NCBI RefSeq assembly: GCF_000526415.1
Contig: NZ_JAGA01000001.1
Span: 1-64,000, forward strand
Direction of reading: 5' to 3'
DNA from: Kallotenue papyrolyticum
Lineage (GTDB): Bacteria; Chloroflexota; Chloroflexia; Chloroflexales; Kallotenuaceae
Length of the DNA: 64,000 bases
In this document: piece after piece, positions 7,268 through 15,200 of the stretch
Layout of the letters: every line of letters begins with the position of its first letter
Numbering within the stretch: position 1 is the stretch's first letter
Translations under genes and position numbers: made by a program
Notes under the pieces: model-generated
What the model was told of the DNA's origin: nothing
What the model saw: the letters and a program-made list of their open reading frames with translations, nothing else
The model's database searches: none

Positions 7268-10046
7268 CATCGCCTCCAATGATGAGTCCCCGTTCGGGAT
7301 CGAGGATAAGTTTGTAGCGGCCCACGATCGCGCGGCCCTGCTCGTCGAAGATCAGCAGCCGGTGTTGACGCAACAGGGGTGATTTGGTCCATCCGGATGG
7401 CGCCGGCTGATCGAGCAGCGCCATGACCACGCCGGGGTGCGAAATGGTAACGGAGCGCTGTAGCAGCCGTTTGGCCTCCGCAACGTTGGGTGTGGCGCTG
7501 CGTTTCAGCGGCTGGCTGTCGAGGATTGGCCGCTCAACTGTGCCGCTGAGACAGATCACCGGCAGGGCATAGTCGATCAGGCGCGTGCGGGCTTGATGCG
7601 CCGGATGCAGCTCAGGCGCGTCCTCCTCCCGCGCCGTGCCAACTAGCTGGGACAGCGGGCCATCGTAACGCGGCGCTTTGATGTAGCACTCTTTGGCTAA
7701 CTGTGTTTCCTCATCTCGCGCCGCCTGCTGGCGTTGCGCGGTCGTCTGCCAGGCCGTCTGCAATGCAGCACTGAGGTCGGCTGGCGGTGGGCGATCATCA
7801 TAGACTGCTTCGATGATCGCAGCGACGTCTTCCGGAACGGCGATCTGCGGCCGGGGATGCAGCTCCAGCCAGGAGCGCAGCAGTATATGCTCGTCATAGA
7901 CGGCGGCAGTGCCGGGATCAAAGCGCGGCACACCATTGGCATCCATCTCCGGCGCGCAGATCCAGACCTCCGGCTGTTGCAAGCCGGCGGGACGGTGTTC
8001 GCGTTGATGACGATGCAGGCGGCCGGCGCGCTGCAGGATCAGATCGGCCGGCGCGTGGTCGGTGATTAATAAATCGAAGTCGAGATCCAGACTCTGCTCG
8101 ATCACCTGCGTCGCGACCAGCACCGCGCGATACGGCCGGTTGTCCTCGCCTTTGCCGAAGCGCTGCAGTACGCGCTGCTCGCGGGTTTCGCGAGCTTCAA
8201 ACAGCAGCCGCGCATGGAGCAGATCGATCTCGCCCTCACCCGTGGCGGCGTTGCCCTCGAAATAGCATTTGAGCGCGGTGTACACCTGCTGCGCGCGCCG
8301 CACCGTGTTGCAGATCACTGCCGCGCAGCCACCCTCGCTGAGTGCAGCCCGCAACTGCTCACCCAGCGGGAAGCCGCTACTCGAGGCTTCGGGCAGGCGG
8401 CCATCTACCCAGCGCAGCCGGATGGCGCGCCGAATCTCCGGCGATGTCGCGATACTCGTTGCGCCCTGATCGCCCTCCGCGAGCCATGCCAGGCGCGGGT
8501 AAGCGGCTGCGTGAGTCGTCAAAGCCAGGTTCCAGCCCGCGCCCCTGGCATAGGCGTTGAGCAGACCATCCCGCCGTTGCAGCGGCAACGTCGCCGATAG
8601 GAGGATTACGCTCGCGCCCAGCGCACCGAGCCACTCCAATAGCCGCTCCAGCAGCGTGCTCATATAGGTGTCGTAGGCATGTACTTCATCGATGATGACC
8701 GTTTTGGCCGCCAGGCCATACAGCCGCACAAAGCCGTGTTTGGTTGCTAGCACCGCCAGCAATGCCTGATCGATCGTGCCGACGCCGAAGGGCGCCAGCA
8801 GCCCGCGTTTGTGTGCCGTGAACCATTGGGCGGCAACCACATTCGGTGGCGCGCCATCTGGAGCGGGATCGGCCTGGATCTCGCCGGGCAGGAACAGGCG
8901 ATCCCCGTGCTGCTGCAGCACTTGAAACAGGCTCGACAGCGCGGCATGCCCATGTAGCAGCTGCAGGTTGACGATATCTTTCGGGTAGCGCTTGGTGAGG
9001 AAATCGTAGATGCGTGTAAACATGCCGTTGCTGGTTGCCTGCGTCGGCAGCGCGACATACGCGCCGGCCTGGCCCAGCGTGGCGGCCCAGTGCTCCTGCA
9101 GTAGCAGCGCCGCTTCCGTTTTGCCCTCGCCCATCGGTGCTTCGACGACAACCAGCCCCGGCCCCGTGAGTCGCGGCAGCAGCGACTCAACCGTCGCCTG
9201 GAGTGGACGCGGCGTGAACGGGAACAGCTCAGCGAAGGAGCGTGGCTTGGTCGGTGGCGCCCAACCCTTCCAGCCGAGCCGACTCAAAGCTTGATCGGCA
9301 CAGCGGCGCGCCTGTTCTGTGTAGGCGTGGATATCGAGCGGCGCCGGTTCCGCAGCAAGCGAGGCAGCGTGAGGAAAATAGGTTTCGTTCGAGCCGATCC
9401 AGTCGGCAACCGAAACCAGGCCGGCCAGCGCCATCAGCAGAGCGGGCGGCAGTTTCGAGCTACGCGGCGCTTCCGCGGGCAGATCGAGCGCCTGGGCCAG
9501 CAGCTGTGCCAGGCGGCGGCGCTGTGTGTCCCAGGCTCCCGCTCCCACGCTGACACCGGCACACCGATTGACCTCGGCGAGCGGAGCAAAGATGCCATGG
9601 TGACCGCCAAGCGCGTCGGCGATCTGCTTGGCCGGCCGCGACGCAATGCCCCAGTCCGCGTGCAGCAGGTCGCCCACCAGCTTATGCGAAATGATGCCAT
9701 GCGGAATGGGCCGATAACTGTCCGGGCAGGGCATGCCCAGCGCTGCCATGCGCTGGCGAAAGGTAGCATCGGTGCATTTGAACTGAAAGGCGGGAGCTGC
9801 CTTGCCGAGGTCGTGCAGCCCGGCCCAGAAGGCGATCCAGCGCCCGCATGAGTCGTCGTCCAACTCCAGCGTCTCGGACCAGCGGGCGCGCAAGGCCGGC
9901 GCGGCGACCTCGTTCCAGAGCGCCTGGGCCACGACCGCGACATCGAGCATGTGGCAGAGCAGCGGGTGGTAGGTGCCGCGCTGCTGGTTCCATTTGGCCC
10001 ACCAGACTGGGCAGGTGTCAGCGGTGGGTGGTGGAGCAGAGGACAT
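7248..10046 (-). CDS. cas3: Cas3 nuclease-helicase, type I-E
   Basis: At 932 residues this is the effector that unwinds and degrades DNA marked by Cascade. The N-terminal HD nuclease shows H27, H32 and H78-D79 (AGLHDLGKAAP). The helicase has Walker A MGEGKT at 305-310, DEVH at 453-456, SATLP, and motif VI QRAGRLHRH. It is a single-chain HD-helicase of normal length. It is the first gene of the cas operon, 43 bp downstream of the predicted promoter -10 box. Confidence 0.97.
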   Translation of the reverse strand: MSSAPPPTADTCPVWWAKWNQQRGTYHPLLCHMLDVAVVAQALWNEVAAPALRARWSETLELDDDSCGRWIAFWAGLHDLGKAAPAFQFKCTDATFRQRMAALGMPCPDSYRPIPHGIISHKLVGDLLHADWGIASRPAKQIADALGGHHGIFAPLAEVNRCAGVSVGAGAWDTQRRRLAQLLAQALDLPAEAPRSSKLPPALLMALAGLVSVADWIGSNETYFPHAASLAAEPAPLDIHAYTEQARRCADQALSRLGWKGWAPPTKPRSFAELFPFTPRPLQATVESLLPRLTGPGLVVVEAPMGEGKTEAALLLQEHWAATLGQAGAYVALPTQATSNGMFTRIYDFLTKRYPKDIVNLQLLHGHAALSSLFQVLQQHGDRLFLPGEIQADPAPDGAPPNVVAAQWFTAHKRGLLAPFGVGTIDQALLAVLATKHGFVRLYGLAAKTVIIDEVHAYDTYMSTLLERLLEWLGALGASVILLSATLPLQRRDGLLNAYARGAGWNLALTTHAAAYPRLAWLAEGDQGATSIATSPEIRRAIRLRWVDGRLPEASSSGFPLGEQLRAALSEGGCAAVICNTVRRAQQVYTALKCYFEGNAATGEGEIDLLHARLLFEARETREQRVLQRFGKGEDNRPYRAVLVATQVIEQSLDLDFDLLITDHAPADLILQRAGRLHRHQREHRPAGLQQPEVWICAPEMDANGVPRFDPGTAAVYDEHILLRSWLELHPRPQIAVPEDVAAIIEAVYDDRPPPADLSAALQTAWQTTAQRQQAARDEETQLAKECYIKAPRYDGPLSQLVGTAREEDAPELHPAHQARTRLIDYALPVICLSGTVERPILDSQPLKRSATPNVAEAKRLLQRSVTISHPGVVMALLDQPAPSGWTKSPLLRQHRLLIFDEQGRAIVGRYKLILDPERGLIIGGDDDSADL

Positions 10047-10081
10047 TATCGTGCTCGTTTTGTGTTACAAGCGAAAAACTT
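10047..10081 (-). other. Protospacer-like target of the mini-array in the cas3 leader
   Basis: On the minus strand AAG (10081-10079) is followed by TTTTTCGCTTGTAACAC (10078-10062). The mini-array spacer reads TCTTTTGCTTGAAACGC. Thirteen of 17 positions agree; mismatches fall at 2, 6, 12 and 16. Positions 6 and 12 are bases that type I-E Cascade flips out and does not read. AAG is the standard E. coli I-E PAM. The site covers the predicted transcription start and the whole 5' leader of cas3. Beyond position 17 the match is lost. Confidence 0.7.
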
Positions 10082-10088
10082 AGGTAAC

Positions 10089-10117
10089 AATCTAGCATAG
10101 CTAGAGTCGCGTGTCAA
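10089..10117 (-). promoter_or_regulatory. cas operon promoter with internal inverted repeat
   Basis: The minus strand carries TTGACA (10117-10112), a 17-bp spacer, and TAGATT (10094-10089), placing the start near 10082. An inverted repeat TCTAGC-ATA-GCTAGA (10091-10105) overlaps the -10 box and spacer and could be an operator for a conventional repressor. This is the only strong promoter seen for the eight cas genes. Confidence 0.75.
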
Positions 10118-10139
10118 GACCCCTCTCACCTTGTTCGTG

Positions 10140-10145
10140 TATAAT
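10140..10145 (+). promoter_or_regulatory. -10 box for the mini-array RNA
   Basis: A perfect TATAAT on the plus strand lies 24 bp before the first degenerate repeat, directing transcription away from cas3. No good -35 hexamer sits at 17 bp; the region that would hold it overlaps the -35 of the divergent cas promoter, so the two promoters may interfere. Confidence 0.5.
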
Positions 10146-10151
10146 GGTGCT

Positions 10152-10263
10152 GGTGTGTCGCCGGGAGCGGCGTCCCCATGGCATGGGGGTGAACCGTCTT
10201 TTGCTTGAAACGCTGTTTCCCAACGCGCTACGTCCTCACGAAGGTGGGGGGAGTCTCCCGGCG
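10152..10263 (+). ncRNA. Degenerate mini-CRISPR; candidate CreR-like cas-regulating RNA
   Basis: Read on the plus strand this is repeat-spacer-repeat. Repeat 1 (10169-10195, 27 nt) has stem CCCCAT/ATGGGG with loop GGC, then the exact canonical handle GTGAACCG (10189-10196). Repeat 2 (10229-10256) has stem CCTCAC/GTGGGG (one G-U pair) with a GAAG tetraloop. Both differ from the array repeat mainly in loop and stem bases yet keep 6-bp pairing, the pattern of RNA selection. The 32-nt spacer between them partly matches the cas3 leader beside an AAG PAM. A perfect 9-bp complement, CGCCGGGAG (10159-10167) and CTCCCGGCG (10255-10263), closes the whole unit. Such RNAs, described for several CRISPR types as CreR, guide Cas complexes to repress cas transcription; that role here is inferred. 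Confidence 0.75.
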
Positions 10264-10276
10264 GAGCGCCGCTGTC

Positions 10277-10323
10277 GATGCCATGCATGAAGAAGAGTTC
10301 CTCGCTCCTTCATGCATGGCATC
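10277..10323. terminator. 16-bp perfect hairpin between convergent units
   Basis: GATGCCATGCATGAAG (10277-10292) pairs perfectly with 10308-10323 around a 15-nt loop. It separates the plus-strand mini-array RNA from the minus-strand DUF4258 gene, so it probably ends transcription in both directions. There is no U tract, so termination is inferred from position and stem strength. Confidence 0.55.
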
Positions 10324-10334
10324 CATAGCCCTGT

Positions 10335-10658
10335 TCAGGGTGTGCATACCGTATTCCGCTCGTACTTGCGCTTGGCGCGCACGTGCTTGAAGCTGCGACG
10401 GTTACGGTAAGCCGTGACCAGCACCAGGCCGTCGAGCGTGGGCTTCAGCACCAGCGTGGTGCCCTCCAGGCGCCCGTAGCGGCGCGCTAGCTCACGATCG
10501 CCGGGAATGTCGCGCCGCCCCAGGCAGACATGGATCACGCCGGCGCAGTGGTAGCGCCGCCCGTAGCGCAGCACGAAGGCGATATCGTCGTGCGAGAGGT
10601 TGCGCTGGGCCCGGCGGTTCAGCGCGTGAGCGGTGTACTTCACCTGCATTGGGTTCAT
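10335..10658 (-). CDS. DUF4258 family protein
   Basis: This is a 107-residue protein whose core YTAHALNRRAQRNLSHDDIAFVLRYGRR matches the DUF4258 pattern (His-Ala-x-x-Arg ... Ile-x-x-Val-x-x-Gly). The end is rich in Lys/Arg. DUF4258 proteins are small, of unknown biochemistry, and sometimes compared with toxin-like RNase folds. ATG at 10658 follows a perfect AGGAGG at 7 nt, so the longer upstream frame is rejected. It converges on the mini-CRISPR and may or may not be functionally tied to it. Confidence 0.75.
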   Translation of the reverse strand: MNPMQVKYTAHALNRRAQRNLSHDDIAFVLRYGRRYHCAGVIHVCLGRRDIPGDRELARRYGRLEGTTLVLKPTLDGLVLVTAYRNRRSFKHVRAKRKYERNTVCTP

Positions 10659-10886
10659 ACCTGCCTCCTGTCGCTTGTATGCCGTTACCTGGGGTGATAC
10701 CTGCCGTCCGTGATCATTTTCACGACGATGTGGACGTGAACCTCCGGTGTCTTCGTTGTCTCTTCCCACCTAGTGGCTTCAGCATAGCCCAACACCGGGG
10801 CGCATATGTGGACACGAAGCGCCTGGCTGAGTGTGAATGGCACTACAAGCAGGCACACCAGTGCACGGCTCGCCGGCGGCGGATGC

Positions 10887-10916
10887 TTGACACGCGCCCC
10901 TGCCGCTTGCTACCCT
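10887..10916 (+). promoter_or_regulatory. Promoter of the sigma-HTH-protease/helicase operon
   Basis: TTGACA (10887-10892), an 18-bp spacer and TACCCT (10911-10916) precede the sigma-factor gene. The interval 10659-10886 back to the DUF4258 start holds nothing else recognisable. Confidence 0.5.
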
Positions 10917-10956
10917 GTGCGCAGTGCGACCGGCACCACTCGTGGAGATCAGCCCC

Positions 10957-11604
10957 ATGCATCATCCCGACTCGCCTTACGTTCGGCAGATTCACGAATG
11001 CGAAGCCGCGATCATCCGTATCCGCGAGGCGATCAAGGCTGGGCAGAGCGAGAGCGAGGCTTTCGCCCAGGATTACGAGCTGCTCCAACGCGTTGCCTTG
11101 CCCCGTTTTATCGCCTATGCGCGCAGCCTGAGCAGCCTGGGCCAGGGTGCGCTGGAAGAAGCGGTCGAGGCGATGCTGGATCGCCTAAACGATGATCTGT
11201 TGAAGACCGATAGCTTTCCCAGCATGGCGACCGCTTTCGGCGCCTATCTTCGTGATATGCCGATCCGCGTGCTGCAGCGCATCCGCCGCAAATATCAGCC
11301 GGCGGGCGTATCATTTATAGAGAGTCTGGATGCTGTATCCACCGCGGACGGTCAGAGCTTACACGAGACGCTTGCCGATGCGCATGCCGAGCAGCCTATG
11401 GATGTCTTTGTCGAGCGCGAGACGCTGGACGCAGCCCTGGCCCATCTGCCCGATCCCGAACGGCATGTCATGGTGCTGCGCTTGCAGGGCTATAAGAACA
11501 ACGAGATTGCCGAGCGGCTGGGCGTCTCGCCCGCAACGGCCACCCGCATCTCCCAACGCGCCATGGCACAGCTACGGCGTATCCTCGGTACTGTAGAGGA
11601 GTGA
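10957..11604 (+). CDS. Sigma-70 family (ECF-like) RNA polymerase sigma factor
   Basis: The protein is about 215 residues from ATG MHHPDSPYVRQIH. The C-terminal part is a clear sigma region 4: LDAALAHLPDPERHVMVLRLQGYKNNEIAERLGVSPATATRISQRAMAQLRRIL, with the helix-turn-helix at about residues 175-205. The N-terminal half, helical with acidic stretches, is where region 2 would lie but I do not see its usual motifs clearly. A GGAG precedes this ATG; the earlier GTG at 10924 lacks one. It is followed after 6 bp by the HTH gene and probably directs or co-regulates this operon. Confidence 0.8.
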   Translation: MHHPDSPYVRQIHECEAAIIRIREAIKAGQSESEAFAQDYELLQRVALPRFIAYARSLSSLGQGALEEAVEAMLDRLNDDLLKTDSFPSMATAFGAYLRDMPIRVLQRIRRKYQPAGVSFIESLDAVSTADGQSLHETLADAHAEQPMDVFVERETLDAALAHLPDPERHVMVLRLQGYKNNEIAERLGVSPATATRISQRAMAQLRRILGTVEE

Positions 11605-11610
11605 TCCTGC

Positions 11611-12210
11611 ATGTCTGACCGAGAGCAACGCTTGATCGAGGCCGCCATGCGCTACCGCGCGCTGCTGGCTGGCCCTGAACCCATAAGCATTCGTGAATTT
11701 GTGGCCGGTGCTGATCCCGATCTGCGCGACGAGCTGGCCGAATATCTTGAGCTGCTGCTGCTCACGCCGGAGCCGACCGAACCGATCCGCCTGTCGCCCG
11801 ACGAGCAGGCGCTGGCCGCGCGCGTCGCCGAGCGGGCGCGGCAGCGTTTCCTGCAACGACTCATGACGCTCGCGCCTGCCCAGTCGCTGACGGCGCTGCG
11901 TCGGGCGCAACGCTTCTCGCTCAACGCGCTGGCCCGACGAATCAATCTGCCTGCCGATCTGCTGCATCGCATCGAGCGCGGCGGTGTTCTGGCGCAGAGC
12001 CTGCCCGAGAAGCTGATTCGCGCCCTGGCCGAGGCACTCCAGCGTACCGAGGCCGAGATCCGCGCGGCACTTGCCACCCCGCCGCCGGCTACCGCTACGC
12101 GCCTGAGCGCGCGCGACGGGACCACTGTGCAGGAAGAAACGCCGGTCGATTTCGTCACGGCACTGGAGCAGAGCACGGCCAGCGAGGCCCAGAAGGCGGA
12201 GTGGCGATGA
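11611..12210 (+). CDS. XRE-like helix-turn-helix protein
   Basis: At 199 residues, a helix-turn-helix of the XRE type is visible at about 94-125 (SLTALRRAQRFSLNALARRI, then LPADLLHRIERG). The N-terminal 55 residues (SIREFVAGADPDLRDELAEYLEL) resemble the Asp/Leu-rich leader found in proteins paired with ECF-like sigma factors. The gene lies 6 bp after the sigma gene, and its stop overlaps the next start (ATGA). ImmA/IrrE proteases typically cleave an XRE-family repressor encoded next to them, as with ImmR or DdrO, so this is the likely substrate of the protease domain downstream. Inferred from context. Confidence 0.7.
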   Translation: MSDREQRLIEAAMRYRALLAGPEPISIREFVAGADPDLRDELAEYLELLLLTPEPTEPIRLSPDEQALAARVAERARQRFLQRLMTLAPAQSLTALRRAQRFSLNALARRINLPADLLHRIERGGVLAQSLPEKLIRALAEALQRTEAEIRAALATPPPATATRLSARDGTTVQEETPVDFVTALEQSTASEAQKAEWR

Positions 12211-15200
12211 GTGCGCGCTGGCAGCAGATTCGATCCCTGGCCGCAATGACCCGCGCCCGCTATGCCACGGAACTGGGCCGCGAGCCGCCGCTGCCGCTGG
12301 ATGTCCATGATCTGGCGGAACAGGTCTTTTTGCTGTCGGCCTTCCCCGATCCCACGCTCGACCCGCGCATCGACGGTGAGCTCAATCCGGCGCTTGAGTC
12401 GATCCGCCTCCAACCGGGGCTGCCATTGAGTCGCGAGCGCTTTATCGTGGCGCATGAGCTGGGTCATTACGTGCTGGAAGGCGCGGCCGAGATCACGCAG
12501 GACGATGCCGCCACACTGGATGAGCGCGCCAGTGGCGAGGATCAGCCGGAAGACGGCGTGGTGCGCGTGTACAACACCCGCGAGCGCCGGGAGCAGGAAG
12601 CAAACCTGTTCGCGCTTGAGCTCTTGATCCCCGCCGAGATGCTCTCCCAATTGGTACAGCAGCCTGATTGGACGGTTGCAGGGCTGGCCGAGGCGTTCGG
12701 TGTTTCGACCGACGCTCTCCGCACGCAGTTGATCGCGGTGTGCTGCCTCGAACCAGTGACGGACGCGACGCCTGCGTTTGAGTCGCCGGCAGCGTTCGCG
12801 CCTGATCCCGACCAGCAGGCTGCCGTTGCTGCCCCGCTGCCAACGTTGGTCGTTGCCGGGCCGGGCACGGGCAAGACGCGCAGCATCGTTGCCAAGTTTG
12901 TGGCGCTGGTTGAACAGGGCATCGATCCCGCCGCGATCCTGGCACTGACCTTCTCCAACAAAGCTGCTGAAGAGCTGCGCACACGCATCATCCGCGCCCT
13001 GAGCGCCACGCGTCCCGGTCTGGCCGGACGCGTCGAGGTGTGGACCTTCCACGCTTGGGGGCTGGATGTTCTCAAAAGCTACGGCCGGCATATCGGCCTG
13101 CCGCTCGATCTGCGCCTCGCGCCGCCCGGCGATCTCTATGCGCTCCTGCTGCGGCGGATCGCTGAGCTGCCCTTGCAGCAATACAAAATGCTGCACCAGC
13201 CCGGCTTTTACCTGCCGGCGATCATGCAGGCGATCAGCCGCGCCAAGGATGAGCTCTGCTCGCCACAGGAGTATCGACAGCTGGTCGAGGCAGAGGCGGA
13301 ACGTCGCATTGCCGCTGCCGAGCGCGAAACTGCCGGCAAAACAACCAAAAAGGCCCAGGAGCAGCGTGCGGCTGCTGAACGCGAGGCGGCCCGTTTGCGC
13401 GAGCTGGCCGCGCTTTATGCGTGCTACGAAGCCATTCTGCGCGATGAAGGTGTGGTTGACTACGGCGATCTCATTATGCGTGCGGTTGAGACGCTGCGCC
13501 TGCCCGAGGTCGCACGCGAGGTGCGTGAGCGCTACCAGTACATCCTAGTGGATGAGTTCCAGGACATCAACTACGCTTCGGGGCAATTGATCGCGTTGCT
13601 GGACGGCGGGCGCGGCTGTGTCTGGGCGGTGGGCGATCCCTGGCAGAGCATCTACCGCTTCCGTGGTGCCTCGGCGGCGAACCTGGCGGAATTCGCGACA
13701 GTCTATCCCGGCACGACGACCGTGACACTCATGCGCAATTACCGCTCGCGCCAAGGGATCGTCAACGCTGCCCAGGCGCTGATGGCGGATGATCCTGCGG
13801 CAACGACTCGTCCGCCGCAACAGGCGCAGCGCCCGATGACTTACACGCCAGTAGTGTTGGAGTGGGCCGCGCCGGATCAGGCCGCCGAATATGCCGCAAT
13901 CGTGCACGACATCTTGCGGCGGCGCGGTGGTCGCCCGCTGCGGCGAACCCCATGTGCCCACCGGCGGGGTGGCTGTCGGCGGATCGCGTCCTCAGCACAG
14001 CGTTACCGAATCTACCGTGCCCGCTGGCGTGATCATGCTGTGCTGTGTCGCAACCATCGTCAGGTAGCGGCGATGGTTGCTGCGCTCGTGGCGCATGGCG
14101 TGCCGGTCGATGGCGGCGGCACGCTGCTCGATGATCCCGCCGTCAAGGATGCGCTGGCGATCTGTGCTGTGGTGCATGCGCCGAACAATCCCGCGTTGCT
14201 GCGCGTCCTGACGCTGCCCGATTTCCGCGTCCCAGCGGATGATCTCCAGGAGCTGGCACGACTCGCGCGTGCCGAGCACCGTTCGCTGGCACGCACGGTG
14301 GTCGATGCCACGCTGCTGGATGGGCTTTCACTGGCGGGATGCACGGCCTTGCGGCGGCTGTGGCAGGTCTGTGAGGTGCTGGCCGAGGAAGGCGATGCCT
14401 GGCGCGTGCTGACGCGCTACCTGTTCGATCTGAGTCCAGCCATGCGCCAGCGCATCGCGCGTGCCGCAACGGGTAATCCGGAGGAGCGACGCGCGCTGGC
14501 GAACCTGGGCCAGCTGACGATCCTAGCACGTACCTTTGTACGCCAGGCGCTGCCCGATCAACGCCATGCGGGCGCGTTTGTCGCCTATGTGCGGCTACTG
14601 ATCGAAGCGGATCAGGTGCCGGCCGCCGCGCCGCTGCCTGCCGGCGCCGATGCTGTGCGTGTGATGACCGTGCATACCGCCAAGGGCCTCGAATTTCCCT
14701 GCGTATACGTTCCCGGTTTGCACCAGGGCGTTTTTCCGCCAAAGCGACATGGCTCGGCGATTCCCCCCTTGCCGGCGCTGGTGCACGGTCCGTGTGAAGA
14801 TGAGCTCCAGGAAGAGCGCTACTTGCTCTATGTCGCCATGACGCGCGCGCGCGATCGGCTGGTGCTGAGTCGGGCGGTTAATCGCGCCGACAAGACGTTG
14901 CGCCGTTCAGTGCTGTTGCCCGCCGCACCACCCTGGCCGCAGCGTACACTGCCATCAGGGCGTGGTTGTTGTTCGGTGCGCCGCGAGCAGCGGCTCACGG
15001 GCCTGGCGATCCAGCCCGTGGTATCGGCCAATAGCCTCGAAACCTACGAGCGCTGCCCGCGCCAGTATCTGTACCAGTACGGCTACCAGCTCTTCGACGA
15101 TCTGACGGCCTATCTGCGCATGCATGGAGCAATCCATGCAGCGGTGGATCAACTCTGTGAATTGGCGCAGGCCGGCGCGCTGCCGGCAACCGAAGCCGAG

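Noticed and set aside
10108-10117. GTCTT at the cas -35 box as the mini-array target
   Set aside because: Only five bases match with a GGG-type PAM; the leader site with AAG and 13/17 matches is far better.
10671-10690. A possible second match of the mini-array spacer (shared GCTTG) upstream of the DUF4258 gene
   Set aside because: Only scattered positions agree and there is no AAG-like PAM in register, unlike the cas3-leader site.
11652-13196. A 514-codon minus-strand frame
   Set aside because: Antisense to the HTH and protease-helicase genes, and Arg/Gln-rich with no recognisable motif.
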